A stretch of DNA of 64,000 bases. Source: Termitomyces sp. T153 (Eukaryota > Basidiomycota > Agaricomycetes > Agaricales > Lyophyllaceae). Of the stretch, positions 11,811 to 23,677 are shown in pieces. The notes under the pieces are model-generated. The model was not told the origin of the DNA, did not search any database, and saw nothing but the letters and a program-made list of their open reading frames with translations. Made by a program: the position numbers and the translations under genes. Each line of letters begins with the position of its first letter. The first letter of the stretch is position 1. The stretch spans positions 1 through 64,000 of the forward strand of contig JACKQL020000148.1 in the NCBI GenBank assembly GCA_018296165.2, in the 5' to 3' direction.

Positions 11811-12712
11811 GCAATGTGGTCTACTGGTACTGCATTGTTACTTGATATCACTTTCATTTGGCAGCTGCAGGTTTAACTCCTGTAACTGGCAATAGCTTAC
11901 AACCTCATTTCTTTTTGAACCTTTTGTTGAACATGTGCAAGTTGTCTCATTGAACAGGATGCCTAAAATATGACACTATTCTAGCAGCAATGTGGTCTAC
12001 TAGTAGTGTGTTGACACTTTGTTCAATCCCATGTGGCAGCTGCAGGTTTGACTCCTGCAGTTGGCAATAATCATTGTGGAATATGGTTTTTGCATTCTCA
12101 ATAAAGGAAGTACATGGCATTTTTGTTTGTCATGTAATAAATATGACAGGATTACAACAGCAACATGGTGTATTGGTACTGTGTTCTCACTTTGTATCAA
12201 TGTTATGTGGCAGCTGCAGGTTTGACTCCTGTAACTGCCAATGTCAACCTCACTTGCATTTTTGACCATGGTACTTCATTGACCCTTTGTACTTTTACAT
12301 CACATGTCTCATACTGCATTGTCACTGAACCAAATACAGCTGTCTGCTGTAGTGGAATTGCATTTGAAGCTTGTTAGCCTTCCATTGCCAGCGACCTCTG
12401 GGTTCAACTCCCAGTGTGTGCATTATCAATCATATTTCATGATACTTTTTCATCACATGTCTATGGTCTAGTGGAAATGGCTTTCAAACTTTGAAGTCTT
12501 CTATCAGTCTAATCAATGTATTGTGTTGGTTGCAGGTCTGACTCCTGTAGCTGGCAATGTCCATGAAGATATGGTGAAAATTTTTTAACAAACAATCATT
12601 TTCAATTGCATGTGTATAACACCTCCTCTGGTGTAATGGAATTCCCATTGAAGCTTTGAAACTTTCCATACCTGCAGGTTTTGGGTTTGACCCCCTGTCC
12701 TTGCATTGTCTA
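11811..12712 (+). repeat. Array of about six tRNA-like units (SINE-like or pseudo-tRNA)
   Basis: Units start near 11811, 11987, 12160, 12335, 12456 and 12619. Each has an A-box-like segment (TGGTCTACTGGTA, TGGTGTATTGGTA, TGGTCTAGTGGAA) and, 40-80 bases later, a B-box-like segment (GGTTTGACTCC, GGTTTAACTCC, GGTTCAACTCC). The B-box usually lacks only the CpG of the consensus GGTTCGANTCC. Units 1-3 share GGCAGCTGCAGGTTTGACTCC. They do not fold convincingly as modern tRNAs. A tRNA-derived SINE or decayed tandem tRNA genes are the two options. Confidence 0.55.
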
Positions 12713-12778
12713 TCATGTTCCATGCCAATTTTTCTTATTTTTGTTTGATACCAGCAAAGTCTTTTTTTTTGAACCTTA

Positions 12779-13097
12779 TTGGAGCTACTGAGCATTTCTG
12801 GAATGACAATATGCTACAAGCAGACAGGCTGCACCATTGGAAAGTCCTACCAGAAGTAGTGCTGGATATATCCATTGGGAGCAATGGAAAATGAAATCTG
12901 CCAGAATATGCAGTCCATCAGTGATGCAGGGCTGTTCAAGCAGATTTGTTGCTATTGGAGCTACTGAGCATTTTGCACCATTAGATACTCCTACTGGAAG
13001 TAGCACCAGATATATCTGTTGGGAGCAATGGAAAATGAAATCCACCAGAATATGCAGTTCATCAATGATGCTGGGCTGTTTGAGTGGATTTGTTGCC
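12779..13097. repeat. Imperfect tandem duplication, two units
   Basis: Unit 1 (12779-12954) and unit 2 (12955-13097) both begin TTGGAGCTACTGAGCATTT. They share GATATATC[C/T][A/G]TTGGGAGCAATGG, AAATGAAATC, CAGAATATGCAGT and GCTGTT[C/T][A/G]AG. Unit 2 lacks about 30 bases. Confidence 0.7.
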
Positions 13098-13101
13098 AGT
13101 A

Positions 13102-15382
13102 CTACTTCTTGTGGGAGTTGTAGATCTCTAGATGTAATGAGCTGCATCCTCTTTCAATCTCTCTGCTTGAGATCTCCTTTGTTTCTTTGAGAGTGATTGT
13201 TAGCAGGTCAGGTGATGCCTTGTACTTCTGATATGCCAGTTGATGAGATGGTGTTTCCTCTGTTTCTGTTTCATGTGTGTCCTCTTCCTGGTTGAGGATT
13301 GCAAGAACAGATCTAGGAACTGTGTAATGAGGAGACCCATCTACTGGGATATTGATTGGAGTTAATAGTTCATTCCATCCTCTTTGCTGTAGCTGTTGTA
13401 TAGTGAGATCATTGATGATTTCAAGACTTATTTGGAGATTGGACATTGGTGCAGTGCCAGGTTTGCCAGATGGATCTGGCTCTACAGCACCAGCATTGCT
13501 GGCCAAATCACTCAACAGATCTGGTTGGCTTACAATGCCAGGTTTGCTGGATGGATTGGGTTGGCCTGCAATGCCAAGAGTGCCAGCAGGTTTGCCAGCC
13601 AGATCTTGGGGGCCTACCATGCTGGATTTTCTGGCTGGAGAATTTCCTGCTATATCACCACTGAATGACCCAACATGCTTTTGTTTCCTCTGATGTTCTC
13701 CTTTCTTTTGAGCTGCCTTATGTGACACTGCAGCAGCAGCCCTCTTTTCATGGTCAGCACAAGTGCCATACTCAGCAGGAACCCTGTCCTTATTCTTGTT
13801 GACATAAACCTTCCACTGGAAGGTATCACTAGATCCATGTTCTTCCTGACAATCTCTCCAGAACTTCAGAAGGCACAACAGCTCTGACTGACCAAGATTG
13901 TGGGGATCCTTGAATTCCAGTGATTCAGGAAGATATCTTGAATTGATGAATTTGGTACAATTCAACTGCACAGCATTGTATGGAGCTGATTTGTAATGGA
14001 AGCCTGAGGCAATTTCTGAGAATTTTTCAGTGAGAAAGATTCAAAGAACCAGGACAACCAATCTACTATAATGACTGTTCAAGTAGTCTCAGATGAGCAT
14101 TTCCAATTCTGGCTGGGTTTGGACCATGTTGCTTAGTAGAGGTGGTAGTATTGGGAAGCCATCACTGTCTTGCTCAAAAGCAAGATTGGGATGGGTCAAA
14201 ACAGAAGGAGTAGTGTCCTGTTGCAAGGTGTTATTTGTTGCTCTATGTGTGCCTAGAAGAGCAGACATGTAGTCCACCATCTTCTGTTTGAAGTCACCTA
14301 CAAGGTCAGGAAACATATTTTCAAATGAAAACTGGTTGGTCCATGTCAAGTGAGACATATTGTCATGTCTACAAGTACAATGTGGTTAAAAAAAATTCAA
14401 ATCTGGCATAACATGCACCTACACCCTAAGAGTCATGCCTTCTTTGGCAATCCATCCCACAACAGTCCAGCTCAACATGCCCATCTCCTTGAAACAAAGG
14501 ATGTCTGCATCATCAACCCATTTCTAAAAAAACATCAGAACAGATCATAGGATGGATAATGGATACTGGATGCTAGAGCAGATGGGAGACTGACAGCTCT
14601 ACATTGGACAGAAGTGAGGATCAGACAGCAGGCACTGGATAGCAGACAGCCAGCAGGTTGAGGAGCAATATGATGACTTTGGAACAAAAAAAAAAGACTA
14701 CTCACTTGCACTGGATATCTGGTGAATTTCCTTTCTTGCTCCACTGAGCACCTGTCCTCCATAAGCAGTTTTCCTCCTCTGGACTTAGCCAATTCATAAC
14801 ATTTTCACAGCCACATTGTACTGTGAAAATGCCTCTAGTTGTGAGCTGTCAAGATCCTCCATACCCAGCAAGTTTTTTATCTTCTGATTGATTTCCTTTG
14901 ACATTGTTTGCTGCACCATGTCCCTAACAGAAATTTGCATGAGTGCCCTTGGATCTTTATGTTGGATTTATGGTCTTCAGGAATTTTTTATATAGTTTCC
15001 AACTTTCTACTGGAAGGCATTAGAAGTTTGGATTTAGCAATTGTGAATGGGGACTCACCTTGATTTTCTCTGCCCACTCTTCTCCAGTTTCTGGTGCTGT
15101 TCCTGTACTGGCCCAGTAGTTGAAAATATTGGTGAGAATTTTATCTTTTAAGATAGTGGTTCTAGCCTGACAATTTGGCTCTTGCCAGTACATTTCCTTA
15201 AATGGTTTGAAAATTGCCCTCTCATCTGCAGTGAAGAGTGGTTCCATTTGTCTTTTTCTTGGAGAATATATTGGTTCTGGTGCCTGGCAGACATTGGGTA
15301 TGGGCTCATGGGACATGGACATTTTGTAGGCCCATTTGTTAAATTCAATTTTTGTCAAACACTGAATCACATGATCTTTCAC
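13102..15382 (-). pseudogene. Transposon-associated ORF of unknown function, probably spliced
   Basis: Three minus-strand pieces read as one interrupted gene. 15382-15048 carries FTADERAIFKPFKEMYWQ and ends at an AAG/GTGAGT donor. A middle piece around 14900-14600 has SKEINQKIKNLLGMEDLDSS, and 14358-14089 follows. The last piece, 13971-13102, is open for 289 codons with KFINSRYLPESLEFKDP and LLKFWRDCQEEHG. I recall these short motifs from long hypothetical proteins that sit beside DNA transposons in mushroom genomes, but cannot name a Pfam family. A linker at 13460-13620 is made of near-repeated Gly/Pro/Ser-rich blocks. The gene is divergent from the KDZ transposase to its right, so both may belong to one transposon. 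Stops and frame changes make it a probable pseudogene. Confidence 0.5.
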
Positions 15383-16394
15383 TCACATGAAAAACTTTCA
15401 TAGATAATGCACTGGAGCCAGTGTCCACTTGCTGGAGTGGATGAAGGCTGGCTGAGAAGGTCTGTCTCTCTCTGTGTCAAAAAACTGTCTGTTTCTTCAT
15501 TAAATTGTCTTGCACCAATTGGAGAATGTCCATAGATGGCCTACCAGATCAGATGACCTACTGGATCAGATGTCCATTCAGCAGACCAGACATTGGCTGG
15601 TGGTCCACAAGTTCCACTGATTCAATCAAATTGTCTTGTACAAGTCTTGCTAATTTCTTCCTTGTTTACTAAGGGGCACATAGATTTCAAATAACCTTGA
15701 AGAACTACTACACCAGCTGTGAGGAAATCTGATTTTTGCTAATGTCACCAGCACCAATGAATATCTGTTTTTCTATTGTCCCTTCTATTGTCTATCTTGG
15801 CAGACAGTCTGATGGTGGCCTTCCTACCTTAACCTAGTGCATATCACTTGAGGAAAACTTTCACAACAAAATTTTCTTTGAGAATACCTAATGTTGTGGA
15901 AAAATTGCTGATATTGATCATTATCTGTCACACATCATTTGAACCTCTTCACATCAACCAATCATCTTGTATGGGGCTCATAACAATGTTCCTTTCCCAT
16001 CTCATACATGCTGCTACATATATTCTAGGAAATCTCCTGCTGGCAGGCACACTCTTCAACACCTCATTTGCACCATGAATTTGAATGCTATGATGAAGTG
16101 CCAGCAGCGCAAGTGACCAAGACATACAGTTTGCAGGCAAAGAGATCTTATGCCTGCTTAAGAAAAGACAAGAGTCATCCAGAATTCTAGAGGATTACCT
16201 ATACTGGTGAAACAACAAGTGCCCATTGGTCCAATTCCAGTTGTCACTTCTGCTGTACCATTCCCAACCACTGATGATGACCATGATTGTTTTTGATATG
16301 CTACAATGGTAAATGATATATATCCTGTCCCCATGAAGCATGGCAATGTAAATTTTCATGGAAAAATTGTGCAATATATCATTGTTCATATCTT
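15383..16394. other. Divergent spacer, no gene recognised
   Basis: Lies between the minus-strand transposon ORF and the plus-strand KDZ transposase. If both belong to one element, its promoters would be here. No clear TATA box or inverted repeat was found. Confidence 0.4.
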
Positions 16395-19300
16395 ATAGAC
16401 ATAGGCAGACTATCTCAATGACTTCATCAACTATGTTCCACAGTTGCTCAATGGTTTACTCAGTCATGAATCCATTGGTGATATTACTCATTGTCATGCA
16501 TGTCCTGACAAACATCTTGTGCAATAGTGATGCTGTGATTGCATTAGTTCAAGACTTTTTTGTTATAGGTGTTTATGCCAAACACACCAGTTCAATCCAC
16601 TTCACCAACTAGAGATATAGAATGGCAAATACTTCCAGCCCATGAACTTATCTGATGCAGGTGGCTATTTCTATGTTCCCCACCATGCAATTCACAATTG
16701 TCATGGTGGCATGATCCAGGTGAATGTTCTTGAGGACTATGAACAAAAAAATGACATTAAAGAGCAAGGCTTCCTGCAAGCCATCCAGAGTATGTCAACA
16801 TTGTCACAGTGTTATCAAGCATGCTGAAATTACTAATACAGGTCATGATAAACTAATTGATAACAATGTAGAAACAGGGATCAATAAAAACATGTTTCTG
16901 GCACTGGATCCACCAGCAGAAATGCAGTTTCTATCAAGTAATCCATTCTCAGAAATGCAGTTTTTAGCAGTGGATCCATCCCACAGGATGGCAGATCCAC
17001 TGTCTGATCAGTTGCTGCAGCAGGAGAAACTGTTTTTATCAGTGGATTCCATGGATCTGGGGTCAAATCCATCAAATGTGTCTATGCCTATCTCACATGG
17101 CTAGAATTCAGCTACTAGAGGGGGAGCAACAGGAACTAGAAGATGATGACACCATGGAAGGTGGAGAACTGCCATTGGAACAAGTACCAATGATTGATGT
17201 TTCTTCACATGGACCACAAAAAATGGAGGAAATTCATACTGCTCATGTTGATGGATATCCTCCCTCTGCAGCTACTGCTGGTTTCAATCTGCCATCTGCA
17301 TATGGGTGCCATATTGAGAGAATTGATTGCTTTGGAAACCTAGTCACACACATTGTACACACAACTGGTGTGCACTACATCAGTGTTGTTGCATGCAAAT
17401 GTTCTGGCCAAGATGTCTGGGTTGATAATGCCATTCACTCCCAGCTGATTCCCAGCACATTTGACCAGACAAGAACATATTTTACAACAGCTGTTTTGGA
17501 TGATTTTTGTCTGACTAATTTAGAGTGCAAAGCTTCTGCTTATCAGTATTGGCAGAAACTTGCAAGAATTACTTCATCAATTGCTTCTTTAGGCAAAGTA
17601 GATGACCTCTATCATAAATTACAATGACTTTTGCATTCATTGCACTGGTTCAAACAATTGAAATGGACAGGTTTTGGACATGATGAGACAAAAGAACTAA
17701 TAGCACCAGAGCATGGTGAGCTTGCAATATTCTGTCCCACTTGCCCTCAGCCAGGAGTGGATATTCTGTCAAACTGGGAAGAAGATCCAGTTCAGTGGAA
17801 GTTCAATTGCTCATTGATGATGGATGGAAACTTTGAGGCAGATCATGTCCATCATCATAATCCTGCTCAGGATGTATGGCATTCCAAAGGAGGTGGAATG
17901 ATGCCCAGGAGGGATGAACTTGATGAATATCTTAAGTTTGCAAAGGATAGGCCAATGGTGAGTTTTTTCTTGGATTGCTAACATGTGCCATTATTGATTA
18001 ACTATTAATGTTTGCATCCAAATTGCCCCTGTCTGCCATCTGCTATTAACCTCCACTCCAGCTATTAACTTGATCCAAATGCCCCATCTGATATCCACCA
18101 TCCACTGTCTGCTATTAACCTCCACTCCAGCCATCTGGTAGGTCCATTGCCATGGAGCTCCTTGTGAAAACACGTTCAAGGCCATTGAAAAGGCACTTCT
18201 ATTGAACAAATCATGTGACATTACTGGAGTTGTTGCAACAGCATGCACCCACCACAGCTGCTTTGCTCCCAATAGTGTAACAAACTTAACCCATGGTGAA
18301 GGCCAAGTGTATACAGACTTTTCCATCACATGTGCACTGAAGACAACTAACATGGAATCTATTAAGCATCTCTTGCTGGTATATGACATAGCATGCCAGT
18401 GGTGTGTCAAGTTTTTCAGACAATTAGCAGAGGTGGGAGAAGTTTTACCAGATAATCTACTGGTCGACTATGCAATTGGCCTCCTTCATGTTCATGGCCA
18501 CAAAGAAAATTGCTTTTTCTGCTTCACTCCATCATATATTCCAGGAGTTGGCCACATTGCTGGGGAGATAATTGAAAGTCTTTGGTCTACTCTTAATGAA
18601 GTTTCACAGATGGCATGAACTGCTACTCTTGCACATCAAGCAGAAATTCTTGATGATCATATGTGTGATTCCAACTGGAAGTAGTTACTTGATATGGTTC
18701 CTTCCCTATGCCAAAAATACTTCACAGCCATTGAGATAAGTGAGGCTGCTGTTCATTATTTTGCTGAACAGTCCATGGGAATCTCAGCAGATTGATATCA
18801 AGCTGGGAGCCTGAGATTACTATTGCTGAAAGTCTGAAGGACCATCACAAAAAGGCAATGGACATCCTTAAGGCTCAGACCATAGACCTCCAAGCAAGAC
18901 ATGGTGGTGATCTGGCAGATGCCAGATTGGAAACTGGGGGCCAGATGCTGGATACTGGATCCAACTTGCACTTGACATTAAAGAATGGCAGTGAGTCAAA
19001 CCCAGATGGTTTCACCACCATTAAGGACTAAGTGTTATATCAGGATTGCATTACAAGACCATGTCTGTTGGATGAGTTGGCAGGCACAGGAGGATGAGTG
19101 ACAAAAGGTTGAAGCAGACAGAGAATTGTTAAGGGTTCAACTGAATGTCCTGGCTGCTTCCCAAGCCAAGCATGGTTATTCTTCCATTCACAAAGGACTA
19201 CACCACTTGAGGTGGATGAGATTCCTAGTGCATTTGATGAAGAAACATCAGATCACAATGAAACATCACTGTATCTGGTGGCAAACCTGCTGGCTGGACC

Positions 19301-20215
19301 AGATCTGCTGTTGGAACTGGATTCTGCTGCACCAGAAGACTTTGAAATATCCTTGCCATCAACAATTGCTGGTAATCACTTAGAACTGTCCAGTATTGAA
19401 AGACAATTGTGTTTGCTTCAAATCAAAAGGCAGATTCAAGCACTTTAAGAGCTCATTGCTGAAAAATCTTTCATGTATTCTCATGTTGCCCAGGTTGCTC
19501 CAAGCAAAAGTGTCAAAACCTGAGCCAGGACATTAATTGACAAAATTTAGGCAGCCATTTCCATCAAAGCCAGAGCCTATGGACACTGTTGCAGTGCTCT
19601 TATGCAATTAGGCATAGATTCCACATTTGACAAAAAAATATTGTGTTCTGCAGAAAGTGGATCTTGTAGCAAGCACAGCTATACATGATCCAAATATTCC
19701 TGAATCATCAAGAATAAAGGTTCCTTAGATATGGCAAGCTAATCCAGATATGGAAAATGACCCTGAAACTCTCTGTGAATGTAAGTGTAAGTTGCTTTCC
19801 ACTCAGATATCCATCATATCATTCTCAATCCATCTGCCAATTCGGTTCATTCACCATATCTGTTCATTTGTTGTTGATATGTTGGCCCACTTTCCTCTTC
19901 AATTTGCCAGTTTCAAATTCATAACTCATCTCACCAGTCCATTGGGTGCACTACCTCTATGCAAGAGCACAACAAAACAGATGGACAGAAGAATGTCAGC
20001 TTGTTACCAGTGAAATGGAATGGACTGTTTGCTATTTCCTTAAGCAAGCAGAAATCTGGTCCCAGAGGGGCATGTCAGCCAAGAAAAAAGGCCTCCAGGC
20101 CTATGCTGACAAAAAGGTGGCCATGTGGCATGAACTGAGTTCTTTGGCAACTCATAATTTCAGAAGAGTATACAATGATTTTACACCTCTGCAAAGGGCA
20201 ACAACACCTTTATAA
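16395..20215 (+). pseudogene. KDZ (Kyakuja-Dileera-Zisupton) transposase with CxC2-like N-terminus, decayed
   Basis: The N-terminal part (16395-16760) reads DYLNDFINYVPQLLNGLLSH, then a His/Cys cluster (CHACPDKH) typical of the CxC2 domain that precedes KDZ transposases. The core starts at about 17170: FFTTAVLDDFCLTNL-like text, then WTGFGHDETKEL and FCPTCPQPGVD. The DDE-type landmarks are visible: MDGNFEADH (17818-17845), LLVYDIACQW (about 18375) and GEIIESLWSTLNE (18560-18599), the latter after LLHVHGHKENC. The C-terminal part goes on through 18790-19500 (helical, with DFEISLPSTI) to 19940-20215 (EMEWTVCYFLKQAEIW and MWHELSSLA), all standard landmarks of this family. Stops, frame changes and an intron-like gap at about 17957-18190 interrupt it. 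The catalytic Asp/Glu residues are kept but the gene cannot make one protein. Confidence 0.85.
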
Positions 20216-20577
20216 TGGAGAGTGCAATGGGATGAACAAATTGCTGATATGCCATATATACTGGATTTGCCATGCACATCATATCTGCCAAGCTGTATTT
20301 GCTATGCACATCATATTTGCCATGCCAACTGGAACTGCCATTTCCATAGTGGATTTGCAACCTTGCTACTTTGGGACAATGTCATGTGTAGTCTACATTG
20401 TTGATTCTGCTGCTGTAAAAGACCTACTTTCCCCAACAATCTGCTCATAACTGCACCAGATCCTTATAGCTTTGCACTCTTAATAGCCTCTACTGCTGCT
20501 CTATAAACTCAAGCCTCAGTTGACCAATGGTCACTGAGTCTCTAAAAACTGATATTTTATGTTGAATCATGCATGTG

Positions 20578-21051
20578 CACAGCACTTGCCATTGATGGCA
20601 ATCTTGAGGAACACAAGAATTGTAGGTGGATGTTACAACACCTGGATAAAGAATTGGTAAGGTGTCTTGGATTGCAATGGAGTTTATCTAATATCTGGGC
20701 CAGAACTATATTCACCTATATTTGGGTATAGCAGCATTAAACAACATTAAATATAATGTTCTGGACCTCATCATGTGTCTGAGCTGTTGGTACCCTCTGG
20801 CAGACAGAGATGACATCCCTCAAGAAGTCCAGGAGTCCTTTCAGGCATGGACAGTTCCCACTCATCCAGGTCAAGTTGTATATTGGTATGGCTTTGATTG
20901 GTGGAACTATATAGGTATTGAGACTGAGCACCTAAATGATGAGATTGTCAAGAGTTGTCTCCTCATCCATCAAAATGCAACTCATGATGAAGAATTGTCA
21001 AGCCAAAGCAGTGTCCACCAGAAAGCCCTCTTGGCTCTAGACAAGTTTTAA
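20578..21051 (+). pseudogene. Fragment of a mobile-element-associated fungal protein
   Basis: The translation includes DGNLEEHKNCRWMLQHLDKE, LGLQWSLSNIWART and, in a shifted frame, LNNIKYNVLDLIMCLSCWYP, then PTHPGQVVYWYGFDWWNYIG. I recognise the style of this segment from hypothetical proteins next to fungal transposons but cannot name it. A frame change at about 20725 breaks it. Confidence 0.4.
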
Positions 21052-21078
21052 TCAGCAGCTGGATCAAAATTCCCATTG

Positions 21079-21804
21079 ATGGCAAATGACCTAATCTGTC
21101 AATTTTCAAGTCCATCTGCCAGACCCAGCTCTGCTCACCTCTCTGGTGCCAATTCTATTGTGCTGTCACACTTAGGAGAACTCACTAGTATTGACTCAAT
21201 CACCAATTCCCTGAGTAGCAATAGCACAATATCATCTGGCTGTGCCTCACCAACCTCTGTGCCTGATGCTCAATCACCTGCATGGCCTCCATCAATGCTT
21301 GACAAGGCTATTGATCTTTCCAATCCATGCCATCCATTCCACCACCTCTTCCTTAAAAGTAGGAAGAATCCTGGGCTCATCTATCACCCTACAAAGAAAT
21401 CATCTGCTATTCAAGCACAAGCACAGTCTCAATCACTTTCCCATCCTGTTTTCCTTGTTTGGCAGAGCTTCTTCTCACTGGCACAAAGTGGTGAGGAATG
21501 GATGGATGTTGAGAATCCATTGTTTGATGATCCAGACCTCAGGGGTATGACTTTTCAGCTATACTGGTTCAACAACATTCCACCTCTGTTTTATGCTGAG
21601 AAAAGTGGATCAGATGAGGAACACTTCCCACCACTCTTCATTGCATTGAACAATGAGTCAGACAGTGGAGAGGAGCTGGATGATGGTGGGCTTCCTCCTC
21701 TGTTTATGGCAATGGTGACAGGGCTGACAGCAGAGGTGAACCAGATGATAGCAGCATCCCTCCTCTCTTCAGTGTTGCAGATGATGGGTCTGACAAAGAG
21801 GTGA
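21079..21804 (+). CDS. Hypothetical open frame, Ser/Pro- and acid-rich
   Basis: An uninterrupted frame of 241 codons starting at ATG 21079. It is rich in Ser, Pro, Asp and Glu, contains a short near-repeat (PPLFYAEKSGSDEE, PPLFIALNNESDSGEE, PPLFMAM) and has no recognised domain. It lies directly after the fragment above and may be the disordered tail of the same mobile gene. Being open in a decayed region is unusual but could be chance. Confidence 0.35.
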   Translation: MANDLICQFSSPSARPSSAHLSGANSIVLSHLGELTSIDSITNSLSSNSTISSGCASPTSVPDAQSPAWPPSMLDKAIDLSNPCHPFHHLFLKSRKNPGLIYHPTKKSSAIQAQAQSQSLSHPVFLVWQSFFSLAQSGEEWMDVENPLFDDPDLRGMTFQLYWFNNIPPLFYAEKSGSDEEHFPPLFIALNNESDSGEELDDGGLPPLFMAMVTGLTAEVNQMIAASLLSSVLQMMGLTKR

Positions 21805-22801
21805 TATCTGACAATGGCAATGTACTGAGGGATGATAGTCTTCCTCCCTTTTCATTGCATTGGATGCTGGATCTAACAACAGAACTTCAATTGCCAGATC
21901 TGGAAAACATGTATCAGCAAATATAACATACATCCACTGATGCAAAATGTAAGTTTTGATGCTGTCAATTGATTGGATCAACAGATCAAACTTTGTTTTC
22001 ACAGAGTTTTGGAGGCTTAGGTTACACAAAAGCTCATGTAGACATTACAATTGTAGTAATGAATTTAAAATGGTTTATTTGCTAGTTTGAGATGGCCTTG
22101 AACTATTGAAAGGGTCCAAAATATATTTAATTCACAACCCAAAACAACTAAACACTCATAAGCCTAAGATAGTTGCTCCCTGGGACTATCCAAACTGTGG
22201 CATGTCATTGCTTGTCTGCTCCTCCAATTCTCCTCCCCTTTTATAGCTTGTCACATGTACACAGACCAGGGTGCTTTCTGTGTGTGCCCATGGGTGTACT
22301 GCATAGTTTACCTTGGCTTTTCTTTCCTATTGGTTGGTCATACAAGATGACATGCTGGGTCAGCATTACTCAGTTTTTTGTGCATCCAATGTATTTTCTT
22401 TTGTTCTTTTCCCTCTAACCTCTCTCTAATGGATTACATGTGTTTCATATGGTGGCCAGCTCTGGGTTTAGGTGGTCTGGCATATGGTATCAAGGGATGT
22501 GGGGTATTTATTGTTGTGTTTAGACATCCATGGCTGTCCTCAGCATCAGTTAGATTTCTAGCTGGGTTGCCAAGCACAGCCATTGATCATCAATTGAACA
22601 TGTGACTAGCCTCTGTTCTCAACATCATAATTCCTGCTGGCATTGTTGCATGCATGCTTTTGGGTTCTTTGGTGATTTTTCATTGTACTAGGTATGTTTT
22701 TATGCCTACAGTTTTTGACATCTTACCCAAGCTTACAGTTTTCAGCTTGTTCATTTGGTAATCTTATTTTTTTTCCTAGTTCTTTCAACCTGTCTCAAAG
22801 T
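21805..22801. other. No gene recognised
   Basis: CpG-poor, AT-rich sequence; open frames are short and low in complexity. Confidence 0.5.
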
Positions 22802-23098
22802 ATGAGACAGGTGTATCACCACATAGCAGACCAACCTGCCAGAGAGATCCCCCCTCTCATCATTCCACCAGGAATATCACCAAATTCTGCAATGGATAGT
22901 GATTCTGCACCATCTCTATTCATTCCAGATCATGATTCACATCCATTAGATAGTGACTCTGCAATGGACACCAAACATAGACCAGCCTGCTTGTCTCTAC
23001 CAGATGATGAAAGTTCATCTGGTACTCCCCCTATTCCTCAATATGATGAAAGAGTAACACCATGTGAGGTCAAGAGACACATTGAGATGCTGTACTAG
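22802..23098 (+). other. Short open frame, disordered, unassigned
   Basis: ATG at 22802 opens 98 codons rich in Asp, Ser and Pro with a repeated DSDSA motif. No domain recognised; not clearly a gene. Confidence 0.25.
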
Positions 23099-23358
23099 AA
23101 ATGTAAGTCAATCTGCATCATTTACTTGGCAGACCTCCCACAAGAATCTCCACAACATCTGAAGCTACAAAACATTTAAAGCCATCAAATGTTATGTGGA
23201 ATAGCTGAAATCAGATGGAAAAAATCAATCATTACAAATTGCTAGGTCAAGGGTGGAATATGGGTGAGTTTGTCTATCTTAGTTGGTATTTAAGGCAACA
23301 GGGCCTATAACCTATCAAAGGTTAATGTGCAGTTGAGATACGTGGTAGCTAAACAATA

Positions 23359-23527
23359 AAAGTAATTGCTCAGTATCATGCACATTATAGTGGAACAAAC
23401 TGATGAATGTATTAATCACCTAGACAAAAAAAGTAATTGCTAAGTGATAGTGTGAGTAAATGGGTGTAGTAAGTAACGTATGGGCGACACACCTCAGTAT
23501 CGTGCACGTTATAGTGGAACGAACTGA
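23359..23527. repeat. Direct repeat straddling a CpG boundary
   Basis: The 33-35 base tract CTCAGTATCRTGCACRTTATAGTGGAACRAACTGA occurs at 23369-23403 with A at all three R positions and at 23493-23527 with G at all three. The tract AAAAGTAATTGCT occurs twice (about 23360 and 23431). Confidence 0.85.
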
Positions 23528-23677
23528 GGTGTGGCGGGCAAATAAAAAACATATCTAAGGGAACGGTGTAGCCGAGCACACGTGATAACATAACTAAGTA
23601 CACGTCTCGACGCGTTCACTCTCTGACAAAGACTCACCTTGAGTTCGGCATTTGGACATTGGAAGATCTCCCTCTCG

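Noticed and set aside
12335..12425. Functional tRNA gene
   Set aside because: GGGTTCAACTCCC looks like a T-arm, but acceptor and anticodon stems do not pair convincingly.
23400..23640. Possible CRISPR-like array in the repeats near 23.4 kb
   Set aside because: Only two copies with an irregular spacer, in a eukaryotic sequence.
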